64,000 nucleotides of DNA from Brevibacillus parabrevis (GTDB lineage Bacteria; Bacillota; Bacilli; Brevibacillales; Brevibacillaceae): positions 434,001 to 498,000 of the forward strand of contig NZ_RHHV01000010.1 of assembly GCF_003710905.1 (NCBI RefSeq). Direction: 5' to 3'. The translations under genes and the position numbers were made by a program. Of the stretch, positions 1-8,328 are shown in pieces; the first letter of the stretch is position 1; the number at the start of each line of letters is the position of its first letter. The notes beneath the pieces were generated by a model that did not search any database, had not been told where the DNA came from, and saw only the letters and a program-made list of their open reading frames with translations.

Positions 1-1
1 G

Positions 2-445
2 AAAGTCGACAGCTCGATTCGGGTGCAGAGCAAGCAACTCATCAAAGAAGCGAAAAGCTCGATCCGCATCTCGGCATGGAAAGACGATCTCGTCGAGTAT
101 TTGCCGATCCTGGAGGAAAAGGAAGCAGAGGGCGTGGACGTAGAAGTGCTTGTCGTCGGATCGCTGAAGCCGAACATTGCCAAGGTGCACACCTTGATTC
201 CGGCGGACGAGCATCATACATTGGAGCGGTTTCGCCTGTTGATCATCGACGAGCGCGAAGTGATTTTTGCCTGTGAGGAAAACCAGTCCTGGCAAGCGAT
301 CAAGACGATGGCGAAGCCTTTTGTCAAAGTGTTTACGGAATTTTTCTACCACGATCTCGCGCTGGCGAAGATCAGCAGGAAGCACTACGACCTGATGATG
401 AATGACGAAGAGATCAGAAGCATCCTGATGCAACTGCGCTATTGA
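2..445 (+). CDS. TrmB-family transcriptional regulator, C-terminal part (cut by window start)
   Basis: The reading frame is open from base 2 to the stop at 443-445, so the gene begins outside the window and only about 147 C-terminal residues are visible. They contain a phospholipase-D-like regulatory fold with the pattern AKSSIRISAWKDDL followed by EGVDVEVLVVG and a strand LLIIDEREVIFACE. This is typical of the effector domain that follows the winged helix in TrmB-type (sugar-sensing) regulators. The DNA-binding domain is not visible. An internal ATG at 23 is unlikely to be the real start because coding similarity continues upstream of it. A hairpin terminator follows at 473-513. The family call is from motif recognition and the ligand is unknown. 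Confidence 0.6.
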   Translation, partial: KVDSSIRVQSKQLIKEAKSSIRISAWKDDLVEYLPILEEKEAEGVDVEVLVVGSLKPNIAKVHTLIPADEHHTLERFRLLIIDEREVIFACEENQSWQAIKTMAKPFVKVFTEFFYHDLALAKISRKHYDLMMNDEEIRSILMQLRY

Positions 446-472
446 CTGATTTTCACGATACGACGACTTGCG

Positions 473-513
473 AGCCGGACACGCTTGGAAAAAAGTGTGT
501 CTGGCTGTTTTGT
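473..513 (+). terminator. Rho-independent terminator after the TrmB-type gene
   Basis: Arms AGCCGGACAC (473-482) and GTGTCTGGCT (497-506) pair with one G-T wobble around an A-rich loop and run into a T-rich tail. It separates the TrmB-type gene from the next operon. Confidence 0.75.
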
Positions 514-635
514 GTGTTTCTCTTTTAAAAAATTAATCAACTTCTAAAAAATTGTTGAAATCAAAGTGGTCAGAATAGTATGGTTAAAGCAGCAACAGGT
601 CTTGCTGACTTTTCATTCATTCAAGGGGTGAGGAC

Positions 636-1097
636 ATGTCGAGGATCGAACAGCGGTTGAAGGAATTGGGCTACACATTGCCGCCACCGCCACCGCGGAT
701 GGCGAATTACGTCTCGTGTGTGCAGACGGGCAATCTGGTGTACACCTCGGGAGCGGGGTGCTACGTGGACGGCAAGCCGCTTTATTTGGGCAGACTGGGA
801 ACAGACGTGACGATCGAGCAAGGATATGAAGCCGCGAAAATTACGGCGCTCAATTTGCTCGCCTTGCTCAAATCCGAGCTGGGCGATCTGGACCGGATCA
901 CGCGGATCGTCAAGCTGTTTGCGCTGGTGAGTAGCGCTCCGGATTTTTACGAGCAGCCGCAAGTGATTAATGGCGCATCCGATTTTTTCATCGAAGTGTT
1001 GGGCGAGGCAGGCCAGCATGCGCGGGCAGCTGCCGGAACTTCTGTGCTTCCTTTCAATAATCCGATAGAGATTGAGCTGATTGTCGAAGTCAGCTGA
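636..1097 (+). CDS. RidA family protein (YjgF/YER057c/UK114 type)
   Basis: A 153-residue protein of the RidA superfamily, whose archetype deaminates reactive enamine/imine intermediates released by PLP enzymes; many members act in amino-acid catabolism. Visible features are the start MSRIEQRLKELG, the proline-rich PPPPPRMANYV, the core VYTSGAGCYVDG, and the late segment GQHARAAAGTSVLPFNNPIEIELIVEV. This matches the longer RidA subgroup in which the classical catalytic arginine motif is replaced by HARAAxG. The ATG at 636 follows AAGGGGTGAGG. It is the first gene of a run with the PAS-HTH regulator, dipeptidase and CocE-type hydrolase, which suggests a role in peptide or amino-acid breakdown. 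A possible sigma-A promoter (TTGAAA, 18 bp, TATGGT) lies at about 554-583. Confidence 0.85.
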   Translation: MSRIEQRLKELGYTLPPPPPRMANYVSCVQTGNLVYTSGAGCYVDGKPLYLGRLGTDVTIEQGYEAAKITALNLLALLKSELGDLDRITRIVKLFALVSSAPDFYEQPQVINGASDFFIEVLGEAGQHARAAAGTSVLPFNNPIEIELIVEVS

Positions 1098-1134
1098 CAC
1101 AAGCAACACAGCAGAAAGAAACGAGGCTCTGTTC

Positions 1135-1788
1135 ATGACGAGACACATTCATCCGATTTTAGCCAGCTATATTCCTGTCGCGGAAGGCTTGGCGAAGACG
1201 TTGGGGCAGCATTGTGAAGTCGTGCTGCACGATTTGACAGACATATCTTCTTCGATCATTGCGATCTACAACGGCCATGTCAGCGGGAGGGAGGTCGGCT
1301 CCCCGGTCACCAATCTGGCGCTGCAAGCTTTGCGCACAGCCAAGACGAGCCAGGAGGACTACGATCTCAACTACCGCAACGACACGATCAAGGGAAAGCA
1401 GATCAAGTCCAGCTCGCTGTACATCAAGGACGAAACCGGGCAAATTATCGGCAGCCTGTGCCTGAATATGGACTTGACGCACATTGCCATCGCGCAGGCG
1501 GCCTTAAACGACATGATGGCGTTCGCGGACAAAGCCGAGGAAGGGCGGGCCGCGGAAAAGTTCGCTCCGACGGTCACCAGTCTGATGGAGCAAATGATCG
1601 ACGATTGCCTGAAAAAGACCGGAAAACCGATTGCCCTGATGCAAAAGGAAGAGAAGATTCAATTCATCCATTTGCTCGACGAAGTAGGGCTGTTTTTGAT
1701 CAAGGGAGCCGTGCAGCACGTGGCGGATTTGCTGGATGTCACCAAGTACACGATCTACAACTATTTGGACAAAAAAGACGGGAGATGA
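1135..1788 (+). CDS. YheO/DauR-like PAS plus HTH transcriptional regulator
   Basis: A 217-residue protein. The N-terminal half (MTRHIHPILASYIPVAEGLAKTLG, then CEVVLHDL and IGSLCLNMDLT) matches the YheO-like PAS domain. The C-terminal part (EKIQFIHLLDEVGLFLIKGAVQHVADLLDVTKYTIYNYLD) is the associated helix-turn-helix. In DauR the family controls D-amino-acid catabolism. The start at 1135 is preferred because GAGG lies 8 bases upstream; a TTG at 1081 would run 54 bases further upstream, overlapping the end of ridA. The stop is 6 bases before the dipeptidase start. It probably regulates its own operon in response to a small ligand; which ligand is not visible. Confidence 0.85.
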   Translation: MTRHIHPILASYIPVAEGLAKTLGQHCEVVLHDLTDISSSIIAIYNGHVSGREVGSPVTNLALQALRTAKTSQEDYDLNYRNDTIKGKQIKSSSLYIKDETGQIIGSLCLNMDLTHIAIAQAALNDMMAFADKAEEGRAAEKFAPTVTSLMEQMIDDCLKKTGKPIALMQKEEKIQFIHLLDEVGLFLIKGAVQHVADLLDVTKYTIYNYLDKKDGR

Positions 1789-1794
1789 GCGGGA

Positions 1795-2838
1795 ATGGCA
1801 GATGCGACTTTGCAGCAGGCACGCAGCTTTCACGATGGCGTCCATGTGCTGGACGGACATTTTGACTTGCTGATGGATGTAGAAATTCAGCGCGGCTACG
1901 GTCGGACGAAGCTGATCGAGACAGAATACTTGCCGCGGTTTCAGGCAGGCGGGGTGCATTCCGTCGTGGCGGCCGTCTTTGTGGAAGATGCGTTTGTGCC
2001 GGAAATGGCGTTGCGCAAAGCGCTCAATCAGGTGAGTGCCTTGCACGCGGAAGTGGCGGAATCTCCGGACTATTTGGTCATCGCCAAAAACGGACAAGAC
2101 TTGCTCGCGGCAAGGCAGGAAGGAAAAGTTTCGTTTGTCCTCTCCCTGGAGGGCGCCGAACCGCTGTACAACGATCTGAGCATGCTGCGCATTTTTTACG
2201 AGCTGGGCGTACGGATGATGGGGCTTACCTGGAGTCGGCGAAATTTTGCCGCAGATGGCAGCTTTTTCGCCCCTGTGCGTGAAGGGAGAAAAGGCGGTCT
2301 GACCGACTTTGGCGTTGCCCTGATTGAAGAGGCGGAGCGCTTGGGCGTCCTCATCGACGTCAGCCATTTGAACGACGAAGGATTTTGGGACGTGATCGAA
2401 GTGGCCCGCAAGCCGATCATTGCTTCTCATTCCAACTGCCGCAGCCTGGTGCCGACCATGCGCAACCTGACGGACGAACAGATCACGGCGATTGCCGAAA
2501 AGGGCGGGTTGATCGGCTTGAATGCGTTCAGCATGTTTACGGCAAACAGCGGAGCCGAAGCGACGCTTGAGCGGCTGATCGACCACGTCGACCATATGAA
2601 GAAGCTCGTCGGCAGCAAGCATATCGGCATCGGACTTGACCTGTGCGACGATTTGACCAAGTACATTCCGCTCGACCGCATCGCGAAAACGACAGAGATG
2701 CCTTTTGACGTCGTAAAAGGCCATGCGTCGATTCCGCTGATTACGCGCGAGCTGATGATTAGGGGCTACAAGGACGAAGAGATTGAGGACATTCTCGGCA
2801 AAAACTATTTGCGCGTCTATCAGGAAGTGTGGAGATAA
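1795..2838 (+). CDS. Membrane dipeptidase (peptidase M19, renal dipeptidase family)
   Basis: A 347-residue zinc metallohydrolase of the M19 family, which cleaves dipeptides, often with a D-residue at the C-terminal position. The first metal site is seen as DGHFD (usual form DGHxD) near residue 22. The bridging glutamate is in SLEGAEPL, the metal histidines are in DVSHLND and IASHSNCRSL, and GIGLDLCDD gives the late aspartate. Length is normal. There is no signal peptide, so it acts in the cytoplasm. It sits between a PAS-HTH regulator of DauR type and a CocE-type hydrolase, which fits breakdown of D-amino-acid-containing or modified dipeptides. Confidence 0.9.
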   Translation: MADATLQQARSFHDGVHVLDGHFDLLMDVEIQRGYGRTKLIETEYLPRFQAGGVHSVVAAVFVEDAFVPEMALRKALNQVSALHAEVAESPDYLVIAKNGQDLLAARQEGKVSFVLSLEGAEPLYNDLSMLRIFYELGVRMMGLTWSRRNFAADGSFFAPVREGRKGGLTDFGVALIEEAERLGVLIDVSHLNDEGFWDVIEVARKPIIASHSNCRSLVPTMRNLTDEQITAIAEKGGLIGLNAFSMFTANSGAEATLERLIDHVDHMKKLVGSKHIGIGLDLCDDLTKYIPLDRIAKTTEMPFDVVKGHASIPLITRELMIRGYKDEEIEDILGKNYLRVYQEVWR

Positions 2839-2869
2839 ATTCCATTTTGTAGAAAAGAGGAGAGCTACG

Positions 2870-5026
2870 ATGGAGAACAAGCAGCCGTCTGGACAAGTTT
2901 TTGGCTATTATCAATCAGGTGTTCACATCGCCGATTTGCTTTTGGGAAAAGAGCGAGTGTGGCATCGGCCTACAGATTGGGAGTCGGAAGAAAAGTCAGA
3001 GAGAAGCTTCGAACTGCTCGCCGAAGACAAAGCGGTCTACGAGCTGCCTGTGTACGAGCTGAGCCGCAGGCTTGGCGAGTGGAATGCGCTCGACTGGTCG
3101 GCTGTCGAGGAGATGCATCCGCCTGGTGGCGGCTGCTACCAGCGGCATGAGCGAGTCGAAGGGACGCTCTCTGGCGAGCAGGAGCACAAGCAGGCGTGGG
3201 TGTGGGCGCTGCGCGGCGGAGCGATGCCGATCGACCTGATCGTGTGCGACAACGAGGTCATCGCATTCGTCTTGACGGGCAGGGGAGACAGTGTGGTACT
3301 CGTGCAGGAAGGCTGGGAAAGCATGACGCCGCTTGTGCTGTGGCAAGATGCGCAGCTTTCTGCCGCGCGCTACGGCGTCAAGCATCTGGGCAGGCACGAC
3401 GTAGCCATGCGCGATGGCATCAAGCTGGCGACAGAAGTGTGGATTCCAGCCGGATTGCAGCCGGACGAACGGGTGCCGACCATTTTGCTGCGGACGCCAT
3501 ACGGACGGATGGACGCGATTTTTCGCCGTCTGCCATTCGTCGCGCGCGGCTACGCATTGGTCGTACAGGACACGCGAGGGCGGGAAGACTCCGAGGGCGA
3601 ATGGATTCCGCTGGTGCATGAGCGCGAAGACGGAGACGACACGCTCAACTGGATCGCGGAGCAGCCATGGTCGGACGGGGCAGTCGGCATGCTCGGAGGT
3701 TCGTACGTAGGCTACGTGCAATGGGCGGCAGCAGCGAGCGGCAACCCGCACTTGAAGGCGATTTTCAGCTACGTAACCGTCGGCACGCCGTACATCGACA
3801 TTCCGCGAAAAGGCGGGACGATTCTCACGGGGCTATCGTGGATTTTCATGATGGCCGAAAAGCGCCGAAATGTCGCTGCCCTCAGCCGGGATGACTGGAG
3901 CGAAGTGCTGAAAGTCCGCCCGATCAAGGAAATTCCGCAAAAAGTGCTCGGGAAAGAAATCCCGTTCTGGACAAAATGGATGGAGCATCCCGATGGCGAC
4001 GATTTTTGGGCGCGTTCCGACTGGAAGCAGTTTGCCGATCAAGTAAAAGTGCCTGCGTTTCTCGTATCCGGCTGGTACGACGACAACGGAATGGGCACAA
4101 GCGAGGCGTGGGAGGTCGTGTCCCAGAACATGCCAGAGCACACCCGGATGATTCTCGGCCCGTGGTACCACAAAGCCAATACGACGCGCGAGATTCATCA
4201 CGTGCCATTTGGAAACAACGCGATTCGCTACGATTTGGACGTGACGCAGCTGCGCTGGTTTGACCGCTATTTGAAAGGCATCGAAAACGGCGTGGAACAC
4301 GAGCCGCGCGTCCAGTATTACATGGTCGGCGAAAACGAATGGAAGACGTCCTCGGCGTGGCCGCCAGCAGAGGCGCAGCAAACGGCGTTTTATTTGAGCA
4401 GCCATGGACAGGCGAATACGAGTGCGGGAGATGGTGCCCTGACGCTTGCGACTCCCGGCGAGCAGCCAGCGGATACGTACTTGTTCGATCCGCTAGATGC
4501 CGCGCCGTACTTGCTTGATTTGTCCGAGAACGAAAACTGCGTGCCGGAAAACTACGCCGAGGTAGAGAAACGTCAAGACGTGCTTGTCTACACATCGGAG
4601 CCTTTGCAGGAAGCGGTCGCCATTGCCGGGGAAATCTCTGCCGTCCTGTACGCAGCCAGCTCGGCCCGCGATACGGATTGGCTCGTGCGACTGAGCGACG
4701 TGGACGAAGCGGGCAACTCGATTCGCCTGTCGGATGGAATCATTTGCGCCCGCTACCGCCATTCGTTTTCCGAACCGCAGCTGCTCGAACCGGGGCAGAT
4801 CGAACGCTACGAAATCCGCATGGGCAAAATCGCCAACATTTTTCAAAAGGGCCACAGAATCCGGGTCGCGGTCACATCCGGTGCGGAAAACTTCTCGTTC
4901 CCGAATCCAAACACGGGAGGGAACCTGGCGACGGAAACCGAGACGGTGGTCGCCACGCAGCACATTTACCATGATGAACGGCATCCGAGCCACATTCGTC
5001 TGCCTTTGCTGCCTGTGAATCAATAA
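2870..5026 (+). CDS. CocE/NonD family (X-Pro dipeptidyl-peptidase-like) alpha/beta hydrolase
   Basis: A 718-residue hydrolase. The N-terminal ~190 residues are extra and not recognised. They are followed by the family entry segment MRDGIKLATEVWIPAG, then RTPYGR, the oxyanion tyrosine region and the nucleophile motif GGSYVGYVQW (Ser at G-G-S-Y-x-G). The acid is probably in VSGWYDDNG and the histidine in GPWYHKANT. The C-terminal third is the jelly-roll domain of the X-Pro/CocE family (LVRLSDVDEAGNSIRLSDG). Such enzymes cleave acyl-amide or ester bonds, for example cephalosporin acylase or cocaine esterase. The ATG at 2870 has AGAAAAGAGGAGAG upstream. It ends the ridA-led operon and is followed by a terminator. 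The substrate is unknown. Confidence 0.88.
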   Translation: MENKQPSGQVFGYYQSGVHIADLLLGKERVWHRPTDWESEEKSERSFELLAEDKAVYELPVYELSRRLGEWNALDWSAVEEMHPPGGGCYQRHERVEGTLSGEQEHKQAWVWALRGGAMPIDLIVCDNEVIAFVLTGRGDSVVLVQEGWESMTPLVLWQDAQLSAARYGVKHLGRHDVAMRDGIKLATEVWIPAGLQPDERVPTILLRTPYGRMDAIFRRLPFVARGYALVVQDTRGREDSEGEWIPLVHEREDGDDTLNWIAEQPWSDGAVGMLGGSYVGYVQWAAAASGNPHLKAIFSYVTVGTPYIDIPRKGGTILTGLSWIFMMAEKRRNVAALSRDDWSEVLKVRPIKEIPQKVLGKEIPFWTKWMEHPDGDDFWARSDWKQFADQVKVPAFLVSGWYDDNGMGTSEAWEVVSQNMPEHTRMILGPWYHKANTTREIHHVPFGNNAIRYDLDVTQLRWFDRYLKGIENGVEHEPRVQYYMVGENEWKTSSAWPPAEAQQTAFYLSSHGQANTSAGDGALTLATPGEQPADTYLFDPLDAAPYLLDLSENENCVPENYAEVEKRQDVLVYTSEPLQEAVAIAGEISAVLYAASSARDTDWLVRLSDVDEAGNSIRLSDGIICARYRHSFSEPQLLEPGQIERYEIRMGKIANIFQKGHRIRVAVTSGAENFSFPNPNTGGNLATETETVVATQHIYHDERHPSHIRLPLLPVNQ

Positions 5027-5160
5027 AGGCTCGCGTGGGATTCAAGCAAAACTAGCACAAGCACATCCAGAAGACAGCGGCTGCCAAATTCGTTTGGCAG
5101 TCTTTTTTTGTGAACAACGGCTCGACGTTTTCCATGAAATGGGATGTGACCGCTTGCGCT
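5024..5160 (+). repeat. Left copy of an imperfect direct repeat carrying a terminator
   Basis: The stretch from the CocE stop codon (ATCAATAAAGGC, TTCAAGCAAAA, GCACAA, AGACAGCGGCTGCCAAA, TTGGCAGTCTTTTTT) recurs in the same order at about 6467-6620. The two copies bracket the islet with the two secreted-protein genes. Beyond the T-run the likeness weakens. Confidence 0.6.
5081..5109 (+). terminator. Rho-independent terminator of the ridA-CocE operon
   Basis: A perfect 8-bp stem CTGCCAAA (5081-5088) / TTTGGCAG (5093-5100), TTCG loop, then eight Ts. A closely related copy is found at 6566-6592. Confidence 0.9.
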
Positions 5161-5385
5161 CAACAAAACGCTCGGTTCGACTGGGGATTCGGAAAACTTG
5201 TGGCTAATCAAGGATATAAACGGTTATGTACACAGCTTTGGTGTGCAGACCAATAGATGAAGCTATTTTCCCGCCTATATATGTGGGGTGATTTCGCTTG
5301 AGATAGAAAAGTGAATGAATTACCAATATTTGACAATCTAGCGCATTTGTGTAATGATATTGCTTATTACGGAGGTGATTTTGTT

Positions 5386-5790
5386 GTGAGGAAAATAAGT
5401 GGATTTGTTTTTTTGTTCACAATTGCAAGCGGATTGGTTGTTGGTGGCGGAACTACTTTTGCTAGACCAGACTATGTTTGGGGGTTTGAGGATTACTACT
5501 CATACGCGGTTGACCAGAAAGCCGAACCGGGAAATGTGTTTCTAAGCGGTTACACAAAAGGCGAGGGGCCAGATTTAAAAGGCGTAAGCACGACTTCCAA
5601 ATTTTATAAAAACGGAACATTTATTACCGATAAGACTAAAAAAGATTCCTCCGGCGAAGGTGCATGGGCACAAACATCGTACTATACAGGGCCAGGTACA
5701 AAGGAAGCTGAAGTGAAAACAGTTCACAAGGCATACACGCTGGATAATTCCTATATATCCAAGACGACTGGCAAGGTTTGGAAAAAATAA
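5386..5790 (+). CDS. Unrecognised small secreted protein
   Basis: Start GTG at 5386 has GGAGGTG eight bases upstream. The frame is open further up to 5311 but has no ribosome site there. The product is 134 residues: a signal peptide (RKISGFVFLFTIASGLVVGGGTTFA) followed by a mature part of about 107 residues. The mature part is rich in Tyr, Gly, Ser, Thr and Lys (DYVWGFEDYYSYA, FYKNGTFITDKTKKD, GEGAWAQTSYYTG) and has no cysteine. Codon use is more AT-rich than in its neighbours, suggesting transfer. A very loose similarity in size and composition to lactococcin-972-type secreted bacteriocins can be argued but no family motif is convincing. It is followed 15 bases later by a second secreted protein, probably in the same transcript. 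Confidence 0.65.
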   Translation: MRKISGFVFLFTIASGLVVGGGTTFARPDYVWGFEDYYSYAVDQKAEPGNVFLSGYTKGEGPDLKGVSTTSKFYKNGTFITDKTKKDSSGEGAWAQTSYYTGPGTKEAEVKTVHKAYTLDNSYISKTTGKVWKK

Positions 5791-5805
5791 AGGTGGGGTA
5801 ATCAT

Positions 5806-6312
5806 ATGCTGAAGAAATTAATACCTGTATGCGTTGGGCTCGCTGTCATGGCTGTTGTTGGCCAGAGTGTGTTAGCTGACAAAGAAGTTCAGCAGTTGAC
5901 TGATTCATCGCAAAAGTATCAAAGCATGACGTTAGAGAAGCTGGGCGTACAATTGAACAATAATACGTTCAAGGGAGGAAGTGCTTCTGAGCTTCCCGTA
6001 CTGGATACAGTAAAAGATGCTCAGGGGAATGAGTGGACCTATGTCTCGTATCTGCACAGCAATTTGATTGAAGAGCAGTTAGAAGAAAAATACTCTAAAA
6101 AAGTAGCGACGTCATTTATTGATGTTCAGGAAAAAATCTTGGATCCCATTATTCAAGTAGGAGATACAATACCCGTACTCTTGCTTAACGAGGACCTTAC
6201 ACTTGGAAAAATGGCATATTTGCAAGAAGAAGGAGAAGGAAAGCTAATTCTTGCTGAATTTAAATTGGACGAGGACAATCAAGAATGGATTGTCACGAAA
6301 AGAGCAAAGTGA
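5806..6312 (+). CDS. Unrecognised secreted protein, partner of the preceding gene
   Basis: A 168-residue product. The signal peptide (MLKKLIPVCVGLAVMAVVGQSVLA) is followed by an acidic mature domain of about 144 residues with no cysteine and no transmembrane segment. Segments include YQSMTLEKLGVQLNN, GNEWTYVSYLHSNLIEEQ and KLILAEFKLDEDNQEWIVTK. I recognise no family. The ribosome site is AAAGGTGGGG with the ATG at 5806. Close spacing to the upstream secreted gene and shared low GC make an operon likely; both could be delivered to the cell surface. Alternatives such as toxin plus immunity or a matrix component cannot be separated from sequence alone. Confidence 0.65.
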   Translation: MLKKLIPVCVGLAVMAVVGQSVLADKEVQQLTDSSQKYQSMTLEKLGVQLNNNTFKGGSASELPVLDTVKDAQGNEWTYVSYLHSNLIEEQLEEKYSKKVATSFIDVQEKILDPIIQVGDTIPVLLLNEDLTLGKMAYLQEEGEGKLILAEFKLDEDNQEWIVTKRAK

Positions 6313-6466
6313 TTCGTTTCTCGTATCGACTGTGTCGTGTTAGCTAAGAAAACATCCTCTCTGGAAAATGAAGTGCGCCCCTACCTTTCACTCGTGAGAA
6401 TAACTTCTGAATGTGTGCCTCTTTTTCATCATAAAAATACACCTTAGGGTTCAGCGGATCTATCAA

Positions 6467-6620
6467 TAAAGGCCCGGATGGCTTTTCAAGCAAAAGCTGC
6501 ACAAACAAAACGAGTGACAATAGTTTCATACAAAACGTGCACAAGTAAGTTACAGAAGACAGCGGCTGCCAAATGGCTTGGCAGTCTTTTTTGTGTCCGA
6601 AAAACGCCGCGATATTTTTC
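6467..6620 (+). repeat. Right copy of the imperfect direct repeat carrying a terminator
   Basis: It shares ATCAATAAAGGC, TTCAAGCAAAA, GCACAA and the AGACAGCGGCTGCCAAA hairpin with the left copy at 5024-5160. It has an insertion of about 40 bases before the hairpin. Confidence 0.6.
6566..6592 (+). terminator. Rho-independent terminator after the secreted-protein pair
   Basis: Stem CTGCCAA (6566-6572) / TTGGCAG (6578-6584), then TCTTTTTT. Nearly the same as the terminator at 5081. Confidence 0.85.
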
Positions 6621-6689
6621 CGGAAAAGCAAATGCCACCACCTTTCTTCCCAAACAGCGCGGAAAATGCTTACGCCCGTTCGTCAGTAA

Positions 6690-6726
6690 GTATGCAAAAA
6701 TGGATAGCCGATGCACCATTGCATAC
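6690..6726 (+). promoter_or_regulatory. Putative upstream activator boxes (TATGCAAAA type)
   Basis: GTATGCAAAAATGG at about 6690-6703 and CATTGCATAC at about 6717-6726 form an imperfect inverted pair 65-100 bp upstream of the sigma-54 promoter. The same TGCA-centred boxes occur near the other three sigma-54 promoters of this window. Confidence 0.55.
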
Positions 6727-6789
6727 ATTTCGGCGGCAGCAGAATTAGACCTGGCAGTAAAATAAACGGAATTTGCTAAATTATCTGAC

Positions 6790-6807
6790 TTGGTACAAAA
6801 TATGCAG
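6790..6807 (+). promoter_or_regulatory. Sigma-54 (-24/-12) promoter
   Basis: TTGGTACAAAATATGCAG keeps the GG and GC doublets exactly 10 bases apart. It lies 55 bp upstream of the APC permease start. Confidence 0.7.
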
Positions 6808-6862
6808 AGGACAACTTCTTGAACAAGAGAGTAGCTAAACAAAAGAACTGGGGGATTGATCA

Positions 6863-8209
6863 ATGGAGCATCCGTCTGCACCAACGCTGAAGCGCTCGCT
6901 AACTCTTAGGCACATCGTCTTTTTCGGGCTTGCTTTTATGGCTCCGCAAACGTTTTTCTCGACGTATGGTGTCGCCGTACATAGTACGAACGGAATGATG
7001 CCCACGGCTTACGCCATCGCCATGATTGTCATGCTGTTTACCGCGTACAGCTACGCGCAGCTGGTCAAAGCGTTCCCGAATGCGGGGGCGGCCTACACGT
7101 TTACCCAGAAGACACTTAGTCCGCACGTCGGTTTTATTGTCGGCTGGACGATCATTATCGACTACATGTTCAGCCCGATGATCAGTTCCTTGCTCATCGG
7201 CATCTCGCTGTCGGCCTTTTTCCCTTCGATTCCGATGTTCGTCTGGATTGTGTCCTTTATCGCCATCATTACGGCGGTCAACATTCTCGGCATCAAGCTG
7301 GCAGCGCAATTCAACACGTACATGCTTCTGCTGCAACTGCTTGTTTTTCTGCTCTTTTTCATTTTGGCGATCTACGGCTTGCAGAGTGGCAAAGGAGAAG
7401 GGACGCTGTTTTCGACCGTGCCTTTTTACGATGCCCAAATCAGCATCCCGACGCTGTTGTCCGTCGTTCCGCTGCTCTGTTTCAGCTTCCTTGGCTTCGA
7501 TGCGGTGACGACGTTGTCGGAGGAGACGAAAGACGCGACGAAAAGCTTGCCGAAAGCGATTTATTTGATCACGCTGATCGGCGGACTGTTGTTTATTGCC
7601 GGGTCTTATTTTTCCCAACTCATTTATCCGCAGTTTCAGTCTTTTCAAAACCCCGACTCCGCCTATCTGGAAATCGCGATGGACATTGGCGGGACAGTGT
7701 TCACCGGCATCGTGATCGCAGTCGGTTTGACAGCCGGATTCGCGTCGGCGGTAGCGTCCGGGACGAGCGCCTCGCGCATTTTATACGCGATGGGCAGGGA
7801 AAATGTGCTGCCGAAAAAAGTGTTTGGCTATTTGTCGCCCAAGTATCGGACCCCTGTCTTCAATATTGCCATCATTGGTCTAGTCGCGTTGAGTGCGCTG
7901 TTTCTCGATTTGCTGACCGCTGTGTCGTTTATTAATTTTGGAGCGCTGTTTGCCTTTTTCTTCGTCAATCTGGCGGTCGTTGCCCATTATTACATCCGCG
8001 AGAAACAGCGGTCGTTCAAAGGGACGATTTTGTACCTGATTCTACCTTTGATCGGCGCTGCGCTCATCGGCCTGTTTTTCATCAAGCTCGACAAGCATTC
8101 CCTGTTGTTGGGCGGCAGTTGGCTCCTGCTTGGCTTTATTTATCTCGTTGGACTGACGAAAATGTTCAGACAGCCGCCGCCGATGCTGACGGTAGACGAA
8201 GTGCACTAA
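6863..8209 (+). CDS. APC-superfamily amino acid/polyamine permease
   Basis: A 448-residue membrane protein with about 12 predicted transmembrane helices. It opens with TLKRSLTLRHIVFFGLAFMAP, the conserved first-helix region of APC permeases, and contains CFSFLGFDAVTTLSEETKDATKSLPKAI, the signature of helix 6 and the following loop, and SGTSASRILYAMGRENVLPKK. It closely resembles the putrescine/amino-acid (PuuP-like) group and the second permease at 11813-13171. The ATG at 6863 has a GGGGG-type site. It is preceded by a sigma-54 promoter and followed by an amidohydrolase probably in the same transcript. Substrate inferred from regulon context: polyamine, agmatine or a precursor. Confidence 0.88.
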   Translation: MEHPSAPTLKRSLTLRHIVFFGLAFMAPQTFFSTYGVAVHSTNGMMPTAYAIAMIVMLFTAYSYAQLVKAFPNAGAAYTFTQKTLSPHVGFIVGWTIIIDYMFSPMISSLLIGISLSAFFPSIPMFVWIVSFIAIITAVNILGIKLAAQFNTYMLLLQLLVFLLFFILAIYGLQSGKGEGTLFSTVPFYDAQISIPTLLSVVPLLCFSFLGFDAVTTLSEETKDATKSLPKAIYLITLIGGLLFIAGSYFSQLIYPQFQSFQNPDSAYLEIAMDIGGTVFTGIVIAVGLTAGFASAVASGTSASRILYAMGRENVLPKKVFGYLSPKYRTPVFNIAIIGLVALSALFLDLLTAVSFINFGALFAFFFVNLAVVAHYYIREKQRSFKGTILYLILPLIGAALIGLFFIKLDKHSLLLGGSWLLLGFIYLVGLTKMFRQPPPMLTVDEVH

Positions 8210-8328
8210 TGGGGCGAAATCGAGCATTCCAGCAGGGAGGAAAGGGTGATGCGAGATGGGCTAACAGCGGTCATTGCTGAAGGCAACTTAACTCGTTTCC
8301 AGCGAAAAATGAGAGGATGAGACAAACA

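Larger units (their letters stand above)
6313..6862. other. 550-bp intergenic region: right repeat copy, terminator, then sigma-54 control region
   Basis: It holds the right copy of the terminator-bearing repeat (about 6467-6620) and then UAS-like boxes and a -24/-12 promoter in front of the permease at 6863. ORFs across it on both strands have no ribosome sites or recognisable products and are regarded as chance. Confidence 0.6.

Noticed and set aside
5386..5790. Lactococcin-972-type bacteriocin call
   Set aside because: Size, signal peptide and composition are similar, but no family motif is convincing and the usual immunity and export genes are missing.
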